A DNA stretch of 64,000 nucleotides, taken from assembly GCF_006546655.1 (NCBI RefSeq), contig NZ_VIAQ01000008.1:1-64000 (forward strand), read 5' to 3'. The notes under the pieces were generated by a model. It had not been told where the DNA came from. It searched no databases and was given only the letters and a program-made list of their open reading frames with translations. The position numbers and the translations under genes are program-made. Source of the DNA: Methanolobus vulcani (lineage in GTDB: Archaea; Halobacteriota; Methanosarcinia; Methanosarcinales; Methanosarcinaceae). Every line of letters starts with the position of its first letter. Position 1 is the first letter of the stretch. Positions 50,074 through 58,750 of the stretch are shown here, in pieces.

Positions 50074-51216
50074 GTGTCTGATGATCTTTTTGATATTAAA
50101 GTAGGAGATTTCTCTTTTAGAAATCCAATAGCTCTTGCACCCATGGGAGGAATAACAAACAGCACTTTTGCAAATGAGAATGCAAAAGATGCCGGACTTG
50201 TGATCCTTGGGGGATACAATCTTGACTCTGCAACCCAGAAAGCTGCTGCGGAAATAGTTTCCCGTGGAAGAAATGAGTTTGAGTCTCATGAACCTCTTAA
50301 GCTCGTAGAAGACGAGATAAAAGCTGTGAACGAAGGACCTGTTGTCGGGATCAATGTTAGAAGTTCAACTATCGAACCTCTCATCAAGGTAGCAGAGGTC
50401 GTAAGAGATGCCGGTGCCATACTCGAACTCGATGCACATTGCAGGCAGAAGGAATTAACAGATATTGGTGTAGGGCAGGCATTACTAAGTGACCTACCAA
50501 AGCTCAGCGAGTGGATCTCCAAAATAAAGGAAACAGGTGTGGTTCTCTCTGTAAAGATACGTGCTAATGTTGTGGATGATGTTGAACTTGTTAAAGCAAT
50601 AGAAGCTGCTGGTGCTGATATTCTTCATCTTGATGCCATGAAAGAAGGTGCCGGTGCAGACCTTAAACTCATAAAGGAAGTACGTGACTCTACCAGAATG
50701 TTCCTTATCTGCAACAACTCTGTCACAGATATTAAGACGGCAAAGGATATGTTCACAAGAGGGGCTGACATGGTTTCCGTTGCACGTGCTGTTCTTGAAG
50801 ACCCTGGCATAATAAGTCAGCTTGTTAACAGGATCTCAATACAGCAGGAAGACATGGGCTGGTATAACGCACCTAAACATGTCTGCCGCGGCGAAGGCGA
50901 CCTCAGGGGACTTGCATTCTGTTGCCTGCCTGTAAAACCATGTCCTGTTCATAACACTATTGCAAAGCTCGGTTACTCTGCACAGGAATTTGCAGATATA
51001 AAGAATGAGTTTGCAAAAGGTACAATGCTTGAATATGGTGATAGCACATGTTTTGGCAGTCTTGTCTGGTGCTGTAAAATATCAAAACCATGCTACCTGA
51101 GAGACGGTGTGCTGGAAACTCTTGGTCTTTCCGATTCAGAATACATGCGCCTTAAAAAGGAACTTGCAGATTACATTCTGGGCCATGCTAAAAAGCCAGT
51201 CAACAGTCAGGCATGA
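50074..51216 (+). CDS. Methanogenesis marker 9 protein
   Basis: A 380-residue protein. Residues 1-260 are a TIM-barrel like that of dihydroorotate dehydrogenase or dihydrouridine synthase (IALAPMGGITNSTF, VVGINVRSS, LHLDAMKEGAG, RGADMVSVARAVLED). Residues about 270-370 are the cysteine-rich methanogenesis marker 9 domain: CRGEG, FCCLPVKPCPVHNT, and CFGSLVWCCKISKPC. The family occurs in methanogens and its reaction is unknown. It starts with GTG, preceded by GAGGT. It leads a plus-strand run with CitG-like, DUF447 and DmrX genes. Flavin binding is expected from the fold. Confidence 0.88.
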   Translation: MSDDLFDIKVGDFSFRNPIALAPMGGITNSTFANENAKDAGLVILGGYNLDSATQKAAAEIVSRGRNEFESHEPLKLVEDEIKAVNEGPVVGINVRSSTIEPLIKVAEVVRDAGAILELDAHCRQKELTDIGVGQALLSDLPKLSEWISKIKETGVVLSVKIRANVVDDVELVKAIEAAGADILHLDAMKEGAGADLKLIKEVRDSTRMFLICNNSVTDIKTAKDMFTRGADMVSVARAVLEDPGIISQLVNRISIQQEDMGWYNAPKHVCRGEGDLRGLAFCCLPVKPCPVHNTIAKLGYSAQEFADIKNEFAKGTMLEYGDSTCFGSLVWCCKISKPCYLRDGVLETLGLSDSEYMRLKKELADYILGHAKKPVNSQA

Positions 51217-51257
51217 GTGGGAAAATCAAAATCATATTTTAATTAGAAAAGGTACAG

Positions 51258-52214
51258 ATGATCGATTCTCTCTACACAATTGACAGAGGAGCTTATCCTC
51301 TACCGGCACACATTGCACGGTGCGCACAGCTTGCCATGTGTCTTGAGGTTTCTTCTTCACCTAAACCCGGGAATATTGACAGGTTCAGTGATTACGAGGA
51401 CACGAGATATGAGCATTTCCTTGCATCTGCAAGTGCTGTTTATCCTGTCATACAGGAAGCAGTTTCCTGTGAGAGTGGTGTAGGGAGACTTCTCAAGAGT
51501 GCAGTTACTGAAAGCATGCGCTGGCAGAAAGGTGGCAATACACATTTTGGAGCTTTCCTGCTATTGATACCCTTTGCAATGGCTGCCGGAGAATTGTTTG
51601 AGGAAGATGAGACATTTACCATCCTTCAACTGACAGAGTCCGCTTACAGGATAGCTAAAAATACCACAACTGCGGACTCAGTGGATTTCTACAGTTGTTT
51701 TGATGATGCAGGTGTCAAGGTCAATTCCGTGGATGAGTTCGATCTTCAAAGTAGTAGTGCTATTGATGAACTCCATGAAAAGGACATGAGCTTGTACAAG
51801 CTTATGGATATTGCAAGGGGTTATGATATCATAGCCAATGAATGGGTTACTGGTTTTAAGAGATGTGCCCGTTGTGCGGAGCTTATAATTGATGGCATGA
51901 ATGGTCTGGAGTCCCCAAAACTGCAGGCTGATATTAATAACGTTACTGTTTATGCATTCCTGAAGATACTTTCTGAGAATGAAGATACATTCATAAGCAC
52001 CAAATATGATACGGATACGGCTCTTTATGTATCAGGGAGGGCAAAAGAGATACTTGAGGAAATGTATAATATCGGTGAAGACTTTAATAGTATATTATCA
52101 TTGATTAAGAAATTGGATCAGGAACTCCTTCAAAAGAAGATAAATCCTGGTTCTACAGCAGATATAGTCATCGCAGGTTTGTTCATAGCATTACTTGCCG
52201 GAGTTCGATTTTAA
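51258..52214 (+). CDS. CitG-like triphosphoribosyl-dephospho-CoA synthase family protein
   Basis: A 318-residue all-helical protein of the COG1767/CitG family: SSPKPGNIDRFSDYEDT (substrate loop) and KGGNTHFGAFLLLIPFAMAAG are its signatures. CitG makes the citrate lyase prosthetic group, but methanogens have no citrate lyase. Homologs in methylotrophic bacteria are required for tetrahydromethanopterin synthesis, as are DUF447 homologs. The direct neighbours here, DUF447 (sharing one base: TAATG) and DmrX, support that role. I infer transfer of a phosphoribosyl-type group onto a pterin precursor. Confidence 0.82.
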   Translation: MIDSLYTIDRGAYPLPAHIARCAQLAMCLEVSSSPKPGNIDRFSDYEDTRYEHFLASASAVYPVIQEAVSCESGVGRLLKSAVTESMRWQKGGNTHFGAFLLLIPFAMAAGELFEEDETFTILQLTESAYRIAKNTTTADSVDFYSCFDDAGVKVNSVDEFDLQSSSAIDELHEKDMSLYKLMDIARGYDIIANEWVTGFKRCARCAELIIDGMNGLESPKLQADINNVTVYAFLKILSENEDTFISTKYDTDTALYVSGRAKEILEEMYNIGEDFNSILSLIKKLDQELLQKKINPGSTADIVIAGLFIALLAGVRF

Positions 52215-52801
52215 TGCACATAAAATTGAATCTTGAGGATTACGGAATATACGAAGGCATTTCAGAAACCATTGTTACAACAAACAGGGGATGGTCTATG
52301 AATGCTGCACCCATGGGAATTATTCGCAGAAATGACAAACTGTTTGTGCGTCTTTTTAAAGGTTCCACAACCTATGACAATGTATTGTCAGAAAAAATCC
52401 TTGTTGCAAATACTACCTGGGATGCCATCACTTTTGTAAACTCCACATTTTCAGACCTGAAGGATTCTGAATTTGAATCCATCAATGTTAATGGAAGGAC
52501 TATTGTAGTTCTCAGGGAAGCACAGTGCTGGGTGGCTTTTGAATGCATTAATATTAAACTGACATCCGATGCTCTTGTTGCTGAACTTATTCCTTTGAGA
52601 ACACATGTCAATAAATGTCGTATAAGAGCTCCCAATCGCGGGCTTTTTGCTGTAATAGAGGCATGCATCCACGCAACCAGATACCAGCTTACAGGTGAGA
52701 ACAAATACCTCAAACTCATCAAAGCCTATGGTGATATTGTGGACAAATGTGGCGGAGAAAAAGAAAAGGAAGCCATGAAACTACTTTATGGTTACCTGTG
52801 A
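52214..52801 (+). CDS. DUF447 family protein, likely methanopterin biosynthesis
   Basis: A 195-residue DUF447 (COG2457) protein: YEGISETIVTTNRGWSMNAAPMG opens the family (split-barrel, flavin-binding-like), followed by LFKGSTTYDNV and a C-terminal helix bundle (NRGLFAVIEACIHATRY). Its start codon shares one base with the CitG-like stop, implying translational coupling. Homologs in methylotrophic bacteria act in tetrahydromethanopterin synthesis. The exact reaction is unknown. Confidence 0.82.
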   Translation: MHIKLNLEDYGIYEGISETIVTTNRGWSMNAAPMGIIRRNDKLFVRLFKGSTTYDNVLSEKILVANTTWDAITFVNSTFSDLKDSEFESINVNGRTIVVLREAQCWVAFECINIKLTSDALVAELIPLRTHVNKCRIRAPNRGLFAVIEACIHATRYQLTGENKYLKLIKAYGDIVDKCGGEKEKEAMKLLYGYL

Positions 52802-52866
52802 TCTTCCAGATTTAAAGTAAATCCGGTATATTAAAGTATATAATACAGAAGGACTATTTTCTTCCT

Positions 52867-53571
52867 ATGACAAAAACGATAGCATGGGGAATTACCGGAG
52901 CCGGTCATTTTCTGACATCAACTTTTGATATATTCAGACAGATGAAAAATGAATATGATATCAGAGTGAACACTTTCCTCTCCAGTGCCGCTGAAGAGGT
53001 TGTGAGGATGTACGGGCTTGAGCAGGAACTGGAAAAAATATCATGCGGAGAATACCTTGAGGAAGTCTTCCTTGAAACTCAACAGGGTAAGAGCTGGCCT
53101 AAAACAGGACGTTTCCTTCTTGACAAATATGATGCTCTTGTGGTCTCACCAGCTACATCAAATACCGTTTCCAAGATAGCGCACGGTACGGCAGATTCAC
53201 TTGTGAGCAACGCTGTTGCCCAAGCTGTAAAAGGTGGTGTGCCGGTCTATGTGGTTCCTGTTGATATTGCAGGTGTAGTGATATCAGAGTTACCTTATGG
53301 CATTGCCAGGGAAAAATGCCAGAAATGTGACCCATGTCCTCCAAGGGATAATTGTCCGAATAGTGCTATAACTGATCAGATTGACCTGCTCAAATGCAAC
53401 GGATGCGGTATATGCAAGGACCTCTGCAAGTTCAACGCGATAAAAGGCGGTCCTGTAGAATTGAAGGTAAGGGATATCGATGCACGGAATGTGGAGATTA
53501 TAAGGGGACTTGAAGGCATTACTATACTGGAAAAACCGGAATACATACCTTCTATCATGGATGAAATATAA
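52867..53571 (+). CDS. dmrX: Dihydromethanopterin reductase (acceptor), DmrX type
   Basis: A 234-residue archaeoflavoprotein that reduces dihydromethanopterin to tetrahydromethanopterin, or sarcinapterin, with ferredoxin-type electrons. N-terminal flavoprotein domain (WGITGAGHFLTSTFDIF; VVSPATSNTVSKIAHGTADS) to about 150, then two [4Fe-4S] sites: CQKCDPCPPRDNC and CNGCGICKDLC. This matches the Methanosarcina iron-sulfur flavoprotein, not the one-domain archaeoflavoprotein. It follows DUF447 by about 65 bases. Confidence 0.86.
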   Translation: MTKTIAWGITGAGHFLTSTFDIFRQMKNEYDIRVNTFLSSAAEEVVRMYGLEQELEKISCGEYLEEVFLETQQGKSWPKTGRFLLDKYDALVVSPATSNTVSKIAHGTADSLVSNAVAQAVKGGVPVYVVPVDIAGVVISELPYGIAREKCQKCDPCPPRDNCPNSAITDQIDLLKCNGCGICKDLCKFNAIKGGPVELKVRDIDARNVEIIRGLEGITILEKPEYIPSIMDEI

Positions 53572-53594
53572 GCTAAAATCACATCTGCTTATTT

Positions 53595-54266
53595 TTATCT
53601 CATTCCAAGGCGTCTTCCAAGTTTGTTGATGTGCCCTATGAACATTTGTTTTACAACAAATGACACCGGTGTTTTTCTACCACCTGATTTAGTTCTTCCT
53701 GCTCTGATAGCATCCAGCACTTCCTTAGCAGTTGTGGCATCAGTATTAATTTCAGTATATGATCGACCAACCATTTCCGCTTCGTGGGCATCACTTCCTC
53801 CAACCATAGGGAATTCAAGCTCTTCCGCAGCTTTCCGTGCCTTGTTGTTGGGTCCATCAGTTACACATCTTGAATTCAGGACTTCGATTGCATCTGCATC
53901 CAGTCCTTCAATGTAACCTATTCCGTGTGATGTCAGTTTGAAAGGATGTGGAATGATAACAACTGCACCCTGCTGACGTGCTTTTTTTATTGTTTCTTCG
54001 GGGCTGAGTCCTGATTCAATAGGTTCATGGACACCGAGCACAAGAATATGGCCTTTTGAAGAGCTAACTTCAACACCCGGAATCACAATAAGTTTTGAAT
54101 CAATTTCTTCTGCTCTTTTTGCGCAGGCAAACCCGCCTTCTATGCGGTCATGGTCGCATATTGCAAAACCATCAAGCCCATTTTCAGCAGCATGTTTTAG
54201 AATTTCATCCAGACTGGCGTTGCTGTCTTTAGAATAGCAGGAATGAACGTGAAGATCGAACTTCAT
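53595..54266 (-). CDS. PHP-domain metal-dependent phosphoesterase
   Basis: A 223-residue PHP protein: KFDLHVHSCYSKDS (first metal histidines), AICDHDRIEGG, GVEVSSSKGHILVLG, VIIPHPFKL, and GGSDAHEAEMVG, five of the family's metal-binding motifs in order. Related proteins hydrolyse phosphodiesters, nucleotides or act as RNases; the substrate is unknown. A TATAAAAA-like box lies upstream at about 54300. Single gene. Confidence 0.87.
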   Translation of the reverse strand: MKFDLHVHSCYSKDSNASLDEILKHAAENGLDGFAICDHDRIEGGFACAKRAEEIDSKLIVIPGVEVSSSKGHILVLGVHEPIESGLSPEETIKKARQQGAVVIIPHPFKLTSHGIGYIEGLDADAIEVLNSRCVTDGPNNKARKAAEELEFPMVGGSDAHEAEMVGRSYTEINTDATTAKEVLDAIRAGRTKSGGRKTPVSFVVKQMFIGHINKLGRRLGMR

Positions 54267-54362
54267 GTAAGCATCTTGGGTCTACAGGTTAATAAAGATT
54301 TTTTATACTCAAAGCTTAAAAATCAGATAGAATGAAGGTATATATTGAGTTTTAGAAAATAC

Positions 54363-54440
54363 TGCGAACGGGGATAGAATTTTGGTGGTTGGGTGGTTGG
54401 ATAGGATTGGTGGTACATTAGAGTGTTTCACCCGTTCGCA
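54363..54440. ncRNA. Stem-capped G-rich element, candidate small RNA
   Basis: A perfect 10-bp inverted repeat, TGCGAACGGG (54363-54372) and CCCGTTCGCA (54431-54440), closes a 58-base loop. On the plus strand the loop holds many spaced GG pairs (54384-54412), enough for a two-tier G-quadruplex; the minus strand is C-rich and unpaired. TATA-like boxes stand about 24 bases outside on both sides (54339-54346; 54463-54473). After the stem the minus strand reads into a T-rich stretch. It lies in the 254-base gap between the PHP and HflX genes; no family recognised. Confidence 0.45.
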
Positions 54441-54520
54441 TACATACTAACTACTTGATAGCATATATATATAACGCTGTGAATAATATCTTCCTTAAAA
54501 ATTACAGCTGTATATACATA

Positions 54521-55771
54521 TCATAATAGTTCATTCACTAAAGATATGGCTTTATTTATAACCTTATCCCTTGCTTCAAAATCAATTGAAATTACATCAG
54601 TGTAATTGATATCATGAACAAGCCCCTCATCATAAATCCATGCAACAAGTGACATGCCCTCTTCAGTTAGCGGTATTGTGAGTTTTACCCTTTTCCATTC
54701 AGGTAAGAGATTTCGGATCTGTTCTTTAAGTTCTTCAAATCCAAAACCGGTTTTTGCAGATACAGCAACAGAATTTGGAGCAAGGTATACAAGACTGTCC
54801 ATCTTTTCACGCAGTTCTTCATCTGTTATAAGGTCAATCTTGTTAAAAACAGTTACAATAGCTACCTCTTGCAACTGGTCCCACATTGTTTCATGGCATA
54901 CAAGCAGTTTTTTGCGTATAACTTCAAACGGCTCGGAAGAATCCACTACAAGAAGAACGACATCTGCAAGGAATATTTCATCAAGTGTTGACCTGAAAGC
55001 ATCAACCATCCAGTGTGGAAGATCCTCTATAAAACCTACAGTATCCGTGACAAGGATATCACGTCCCCGGACTTTAAGTGATCTGGTTGTGGGCAATAGA
55101 GTTGTGAACAACATATTCTTTGATTCGACAGTTTCATCCACAAGCGCATTAAAAAGAGTGCTTTTCCCGGCATTGGTATAACCGGCAAGTGCTGCAAGTG
55201 AGAAGCCCTTTGAATGACGGTGTGCCCGTAAAGATTCATTATCCTTCTGTATGCTATCAAGCTCATTTCGGATGCGGGTCATTCGGTTTTTGATATCCTG
55301 GGCATATGAATCCTCATAGCCACCAAGTCCCATAAACCCCGGTCTTTCATCCTTTTTCAGGATAGAGATCACTGCTCTGGCACGCGGGAGTTCATATTCC
55401 AGTCTTGCCAGTTCTACTTGCAATTTAGAACGATGGGTAGTTGCTCTGGTTGCAAATATCTCAAGGATAAGCTGAAATTTATCAATGGTTTCACAGCGGC
55501 ATGTTTCTGAAATATTGTATATCTGCATGGTGCTCAGAGGATTGTGGAATATTATCTTATCCGGTTTCAGGTCTGAGACTATCTGTGCAAGTTCCTCAAC
55601 CTTTCCTCTGCCAAGATGATATTTGCGGTCAGGATTACGTGTTTGTGTCATTTCGGAAATTACTTCGTAACCTGCAGCTCCGGCAAGCTCCCGAAGTTCA
55701 TTCATTTGAAGCTCATTCTTTTCATCTTCATACCGTGGCTCATTCCGCTTAACTAAAACAGCACGCATCAT
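54521..55771 (-). CDS. hflX: GTPase HflX
   Basis: A 416-residue HflX, a GTPase that binds the large ribosomal subunit. N-terminal HflX domain with DRKYHLGRGKVEELAQI and a coiled-coil part rich in Arg/Glu; GTPase motifs G1 GYTNAGKSTLFNAL near 200, G3 DTVGFIED, G4 FNKID and G5 SAKTG. In bacteria it splits stalled ribosomes; the archaeal role is assumed to be similar. It follows the DUF2209-like gene by 22 bases. Confidence 0.94.
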   Translation of the reverse strand: MMRAVLVKRNEPRYEDEKNELQMNELRELAGAAGYEVISEMTQTRNPDRKYHLGRGKVEELAQIVSDLKPDKIIFHNPLSTMQIYNISETCRCETIDKFQLILEIFATRATTHRSKLQVELARLEYELPRARAVISILKKDERPGFMGLGGYEDSYAQDIKNRMTRIRNELDSIQKDNESLRAHRHSKGFSLAALAGYTNAGKSTLFNALVDETVESKNMLFTTLLPTTRSLKVRGRDILVTDTVGFIEDLPHWMVDAFRSTLDEIFLADVVLLVVDSSEPFEVIRKKLLVCHETMWDQLQEVAIVTVFNKIDLITDEELREKMDSLVYLAPNSVAVSAKTGFGFEELKEQIRNLLPEWKRVKLTIPLTEEGMSLVAWIYDEGLVHDINYTDVISIDFEARDKVINKAISLVNELL

Positions 55772-55793
55772 GTGGATACCTGTTTGAGATAAT

Positions 55794-56186
55794 TCACTGG
55801 ATTCCCAGTTCTTTTAAAAGAAGCTTCCGTGAACTAAGAGATGCATGGTGAGCGATCTCAATACATCTTCTTTCACTGAGTGATTCCTGATATTTAATAT
55901 CCTGAGTGAACATACTGTTAATTAACCATTGGGGCTTATTATAGAAATCACCTGCTTCTGTGACAATAGTTCCGCCGAATTGCAGTTCAGAGACAGTAGT
56001 TTCTACCATTTTGACAACAAAAGGGACATCAGGTGCTGATTTGCTCCTGAAAGACCTCAGAACAATCTGGTTGACTTTCTCGATGTGGTCAGCAGTAACA
56101 GAAGCAGCAACTGCTGCACATACCATGAGATATTCATCATTTACTTTGTGTCTGCCGGAAATATCCACTGCAATAATATCAAACAT
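55794..56186 (-). CDS. DUF2209-like archaeal protein
   Basis: A 130-residue protein resembling DUF2209: MFDIIAVDISGRHKVNDEYL start with an acidic strand (DIIAVDISG) like an RNase H-fold beginning, then short helices and ERRCIEIAHHASLSSRKLLL. The catalytic function is unknown; a minimal RNase H-like fold is only a suspicion. Genes on the same strand are tRNA endonuclease upstream and HflX downstream, suggesting an RNA-related unit. Confidence 0.6.
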   Translation of the reverse strand: MFDIIAVDISGRHKVNDEYLMVCAAVAASVTADHIEKVNQIVLRSFRSKSAPDVPFVVKMVETTVSELQFGGTIVTEAGDFYNKPQWLINSMFTQDIKYQESLSERRCIEIAHHASLSSRKLLLKELGIQ

Positions 56187-56260
56187 CTTCTAAAGCAAAG
56201 ACGTGTATATTATATAAGTATGAGCAGTTTTAGATCATTCCCGGTTCATATATGCTATAA

Positions 56261-57319
56261 TCACATCTTTATTCTGCCAATATCGATGTACTCGATTTTT
56301 TCAGCAAATTCTACTGCATAGAGCATCTGTTTTCTGACACTGTTTGCAAGTCTGATGGCCCTTGACATAACAGGGAGTAAGAATTCATGATCATGAGGAA
56401 TTGCATGTATAAGGTAGTTTGAGTGAGGAAGTTTGTCAGTTGTATGCACTTCACTGTAAACCCTGAAATGCGTACCAAACTTAAAACCGGTTTTAGGGAC
56501 AAATCCTCTGCTGCGAAGGTCTACATAGGCACTGTACTTGCGTGTAAAATCAGGGTCAATAGAGGCTGCAATTTCGGAGAATTTAGAGATTTCAGGAATG
56601 TTTTCTCCATTGCTGTTCTTTATCTCTATAATACCGTTATCAAGCAGGTATGCAGATTCCACAAGCGATAACTGAAGGCGCTCATTATCAAGTGGTTTAC
56701 CGTAAAAGCCGTTTTCGTAAAGAAGTCTGGATGTTTCGCCGTCCCAGACAAGAACACGGTCTTCGAGCATTGTTACTGAGGCCGGCTGTTCCAGAGGGAG
56801 AGTTTGTTCCATTTCTCCTTTGATGTCCAGTCTTTTTACCTCGTAATATGTGATGTCACTTTCCTCGTCAACGATGGCAAGTATCATTTGCTTGCGAACG
56901 TTAAGTGCGGCATTATACTGGGTGAGCAGATCTTTCAGTAGCATTGGCACACGTTCTGACCTGACGTAAACGAACATCTTTGCCTGTGTCTTTCCAGGAT
57001 GTCCTCCTCTTGGATATACCCTGAAATCAGTTACACTGGGCTGGACATAATAACCTCTCTCACGGAGGTCTTTGTAAACAATGTATTTCAGCTCAAAGAA
57101 TTGCTGTCTTTTTGATGCTTCTGTAAAAAACTCTTCAAATCCAAGGTTCTTTTCATCCAGAGTTATCTCGAGCTTGTTCTTGTAAAGCAGATATGCAGCT
57201 TCAACGAGTGTGAGCTCAAGAACATCGCCCTTTGGACGACCATAGTATCCGGTATTGTAAAGCTCGTTGATAGCCTTTTTTCCGGATTTTACCTTTTCTT
57301 TGACAAGTTTTCCGATCAA
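56261..57319 (-). CDS. endA: tRNA-splicing endonuclease, two-repeat form
   Basis: A 352-residue fused-repeat tRNA intron endonuclease as in other Methanosarcinales. Both halves begin with similar segments (YNTGYYGRPKGDVLELTLVE and YENGFYGKPLDNERLQLSLV) and YVDLRxRG. In the C-terminal half the Tyr-His-Lys triad is plausible: FRVYSEVHTT, HSNYLIHAI and the C-terminal Lys in EFAEKIEYID; the first half is structural. It starts with TTG, preceded by AGGTGA at six bases. Removes introns from pre-tRNA at bulge-helix-bulge sites. Confidence 0.92.
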   Translation of the reverse strand: MIGKLVKEKVKSGKKAINELYNTGYYGRPKGDVLELTLVEAAYLLYKNKLEITLDEKNLGFEEFFTEASKRQQFFELKYIVYKDLRERGYYVQPSVTDFRVYPRGGHPGKTQAKMFVYVRSERVPMLLKDLLTQYNAALNVRKQMILAIVDEESDITYYEVKRLDIKGEMEQTLPLEQPASVTMLEDRVLVWDGETSRLLYENGFYGKPLDNERLQLSLVESAYLLDNGIIEIKNSNGENIPEISKFSEIAASIDPDFTRKYSAYVDLRSRGFVPKTGFKFGTHFRVYSEVHTTDKLPHSNYLIHAIPHDHEFLLPVMSRAIRLANSVRKQMLYAVEFAEKIEYIDIGRIKM

Positions 57320-57565
57320 ATATATTCACCTGAAATAAATAAGAATGCATTTAAGAGTGTATAGGGATTCAAATATTGTACTATATATTTAACCGTGGTG
57401 GACTGTAATCTGTGATTTAAGATGGGGTTAATTTATTAAGATGGTACACAAAATAACAAAATAAAGATATTAAAAGTCCTTCTAAGGTGGGGTTAGACGG
57501 AACTCAGTCATGGAATACTGGATAAACTTGAAGAGATAGGTGAAGTAGACGTAGTAATAGGCATC

Positions 57566-58693
57566 ATGACAAAGGACGTTGAACCTACAATACTTCACGT
57601 GATGAACGTTGTAAGGGAAGGAGTATTACAATATCTTTCACAGTACAGAACACTAATTGTCGTTGCAGATGGTTTTTCCACGGACAGGACAGCAGAACTT
57701 GCAGGAATGTTCGAAATAAGTCCCTTACAAAAATTGGTTGTTGAACAAATGGGTGTACCCGGAAAAGGAGATGGGATACACACCGTTATGGAAATAGCCC
57801 ACGAGACAAATTCAAAATCTGTTGCCTTTGTAGACGGGGACCTTTTATCCATCAAAAGAGAATGGATAGAAGAAATGGTAATGCCTGTGCTCTATGGAAG
57901 AACAGACCTTGTAGTTCCTTTTTATGTTCGGGATAAATTTGACGGAGTTATAACTAACAATCTTGCATATCCATTCACAAAAGCATACTATGGGAGCGAC
58001 ATTAGACAGCCCATTGGAGGGGAGTTCTGTATTTCCAGGAAGCTCATGGAAATTCTTCGTAATCACCCTCTTTTCCCGTCGGATTTTGGAATAGACATAT
58101 TCATCACAACGGTTGCTGCGGCTGAAAGAGTAAGGATAAGAGAAGCCATGCTGGGGCTCAAGCTCCATGAATCTACAACAAAGTACCTTGACCCGGAATC
58201 ATCCCTTATACCAATGTTCAGGCAGGTAGTCACAACCATGTTTGATCTGGCACTTTATTATTCATACAGGAACGGAATACCTGCAAAAACAGACATAATA
58301 GCATCAGACTACTACGGGCCTATACCTGTTCAGGTGGAAGTGAATAGGGAGAAAATGGTGGAAACAGTTGCAACACGCTATGATGAATATAGTGAGATAT
58401 TTGAAAAGATACTACCAGAAGAGGTACTGAAAATTATACAAAGATTCCCTGAAGGTAATGTAGCACTTGATGCAAAGAACTGGGCAAAATGTGTCTGGCA
58501 TCTGTTCTATAAATATTCAAAAACAAAGGATGCTACACTGATAGATGCACTTCGTGTACTATGGCTTGCCAGGTTTGTGGAATTCTACAACGAATGCAAG
58601 GATATGAATTTCATTGAAGCTGAAACAGCCATCCGTGAAAATGCAGGTATCTTTGAAGACCTTAAATGTGAAATATTGAATAAAAACTTATGA
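57566..58693 (+). CDS. GT-A fold glycosyltransferase, N-terminus shifted
   Basis: A 375-residue glycosyltransferase of GT2 type: VVADGFSTDRTAELAG (nucleotide-sugar loop), GVPGKGDGIHTVMEIA, DxD in SVAFVDGDLLSI, QPIGGEFCISRKLMEIL. Resembles mannosyl/glucosyl-glycerate type and archaeal cell-surface enzymes; substrate unknown. The first ATG (57566) falls within the opening beta strand: the same frame upstream reads LDKLEEIGEVDVVIGI from codon 57518, without an ATG, GTG or TTG after the stop at 57494-57496. One missing base after 57512 would join this to an ATG at 57510 (MEILDKLEE). The listed start is therefore probably too late. Confidence 0.78.
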   Translation: MTKDVEPTILHVMNVVREGVLQYLSQYRTLIVVADGFSTDRTAELAGMFEISPLQKLVVEQMGVPGKGDGIHTVMEIAHETNSKSVAFVDGDLLSIKREWIEEMVMPVLYGRTDLVVPFYVRDKFDGVITNNLAYPFTKAYYGSDIRQPIGGEFCISRKLMEILRNHPLFPSDFGIDIFITTVAAAERVRIREAMLGLKLHESTTKYLDPESSLIPMFRQVVTTMFDLALYYSYRNGIPAKTDIIASDYYGPIPVQVEVNREKMVETVATRYDEYSEIFEKILPEEVLKIIQRFPEGNVALDAKNWAKCVWHLFYKYSKTKDATLIDALRVLWLARFVEFYNECKDMNFIEAETAIRENAGIFEDLKCEILNKNL

Positions 58694-58719
58694 TGTAGGT
58701 GGCATACCTTTGCTATAGG

Positions 58720-58750
58720 AAAAAACGAAGCCTGCTTAAAGGTAGGCTTC
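58720..58750 (-). terminator. Terminator after glucan phosphorylase
   Basis: Stem GAAGCCT/AGGCTTC (58727-58733 and 58744-58750) with two further pairs; on the minus strand it is followed by GTTTTTTCC. The phosphorylase stop lies in the loop. It may serve both convergent genes. Confidence 0.65.

Noticed and set aside
54363-54440. H/ACA or C/D guide RNA
   Set aside because: No upper stem with a pseudouridylation pocket can form because the loop is nearly all G/T on one strand, and C/D boxes are missing.
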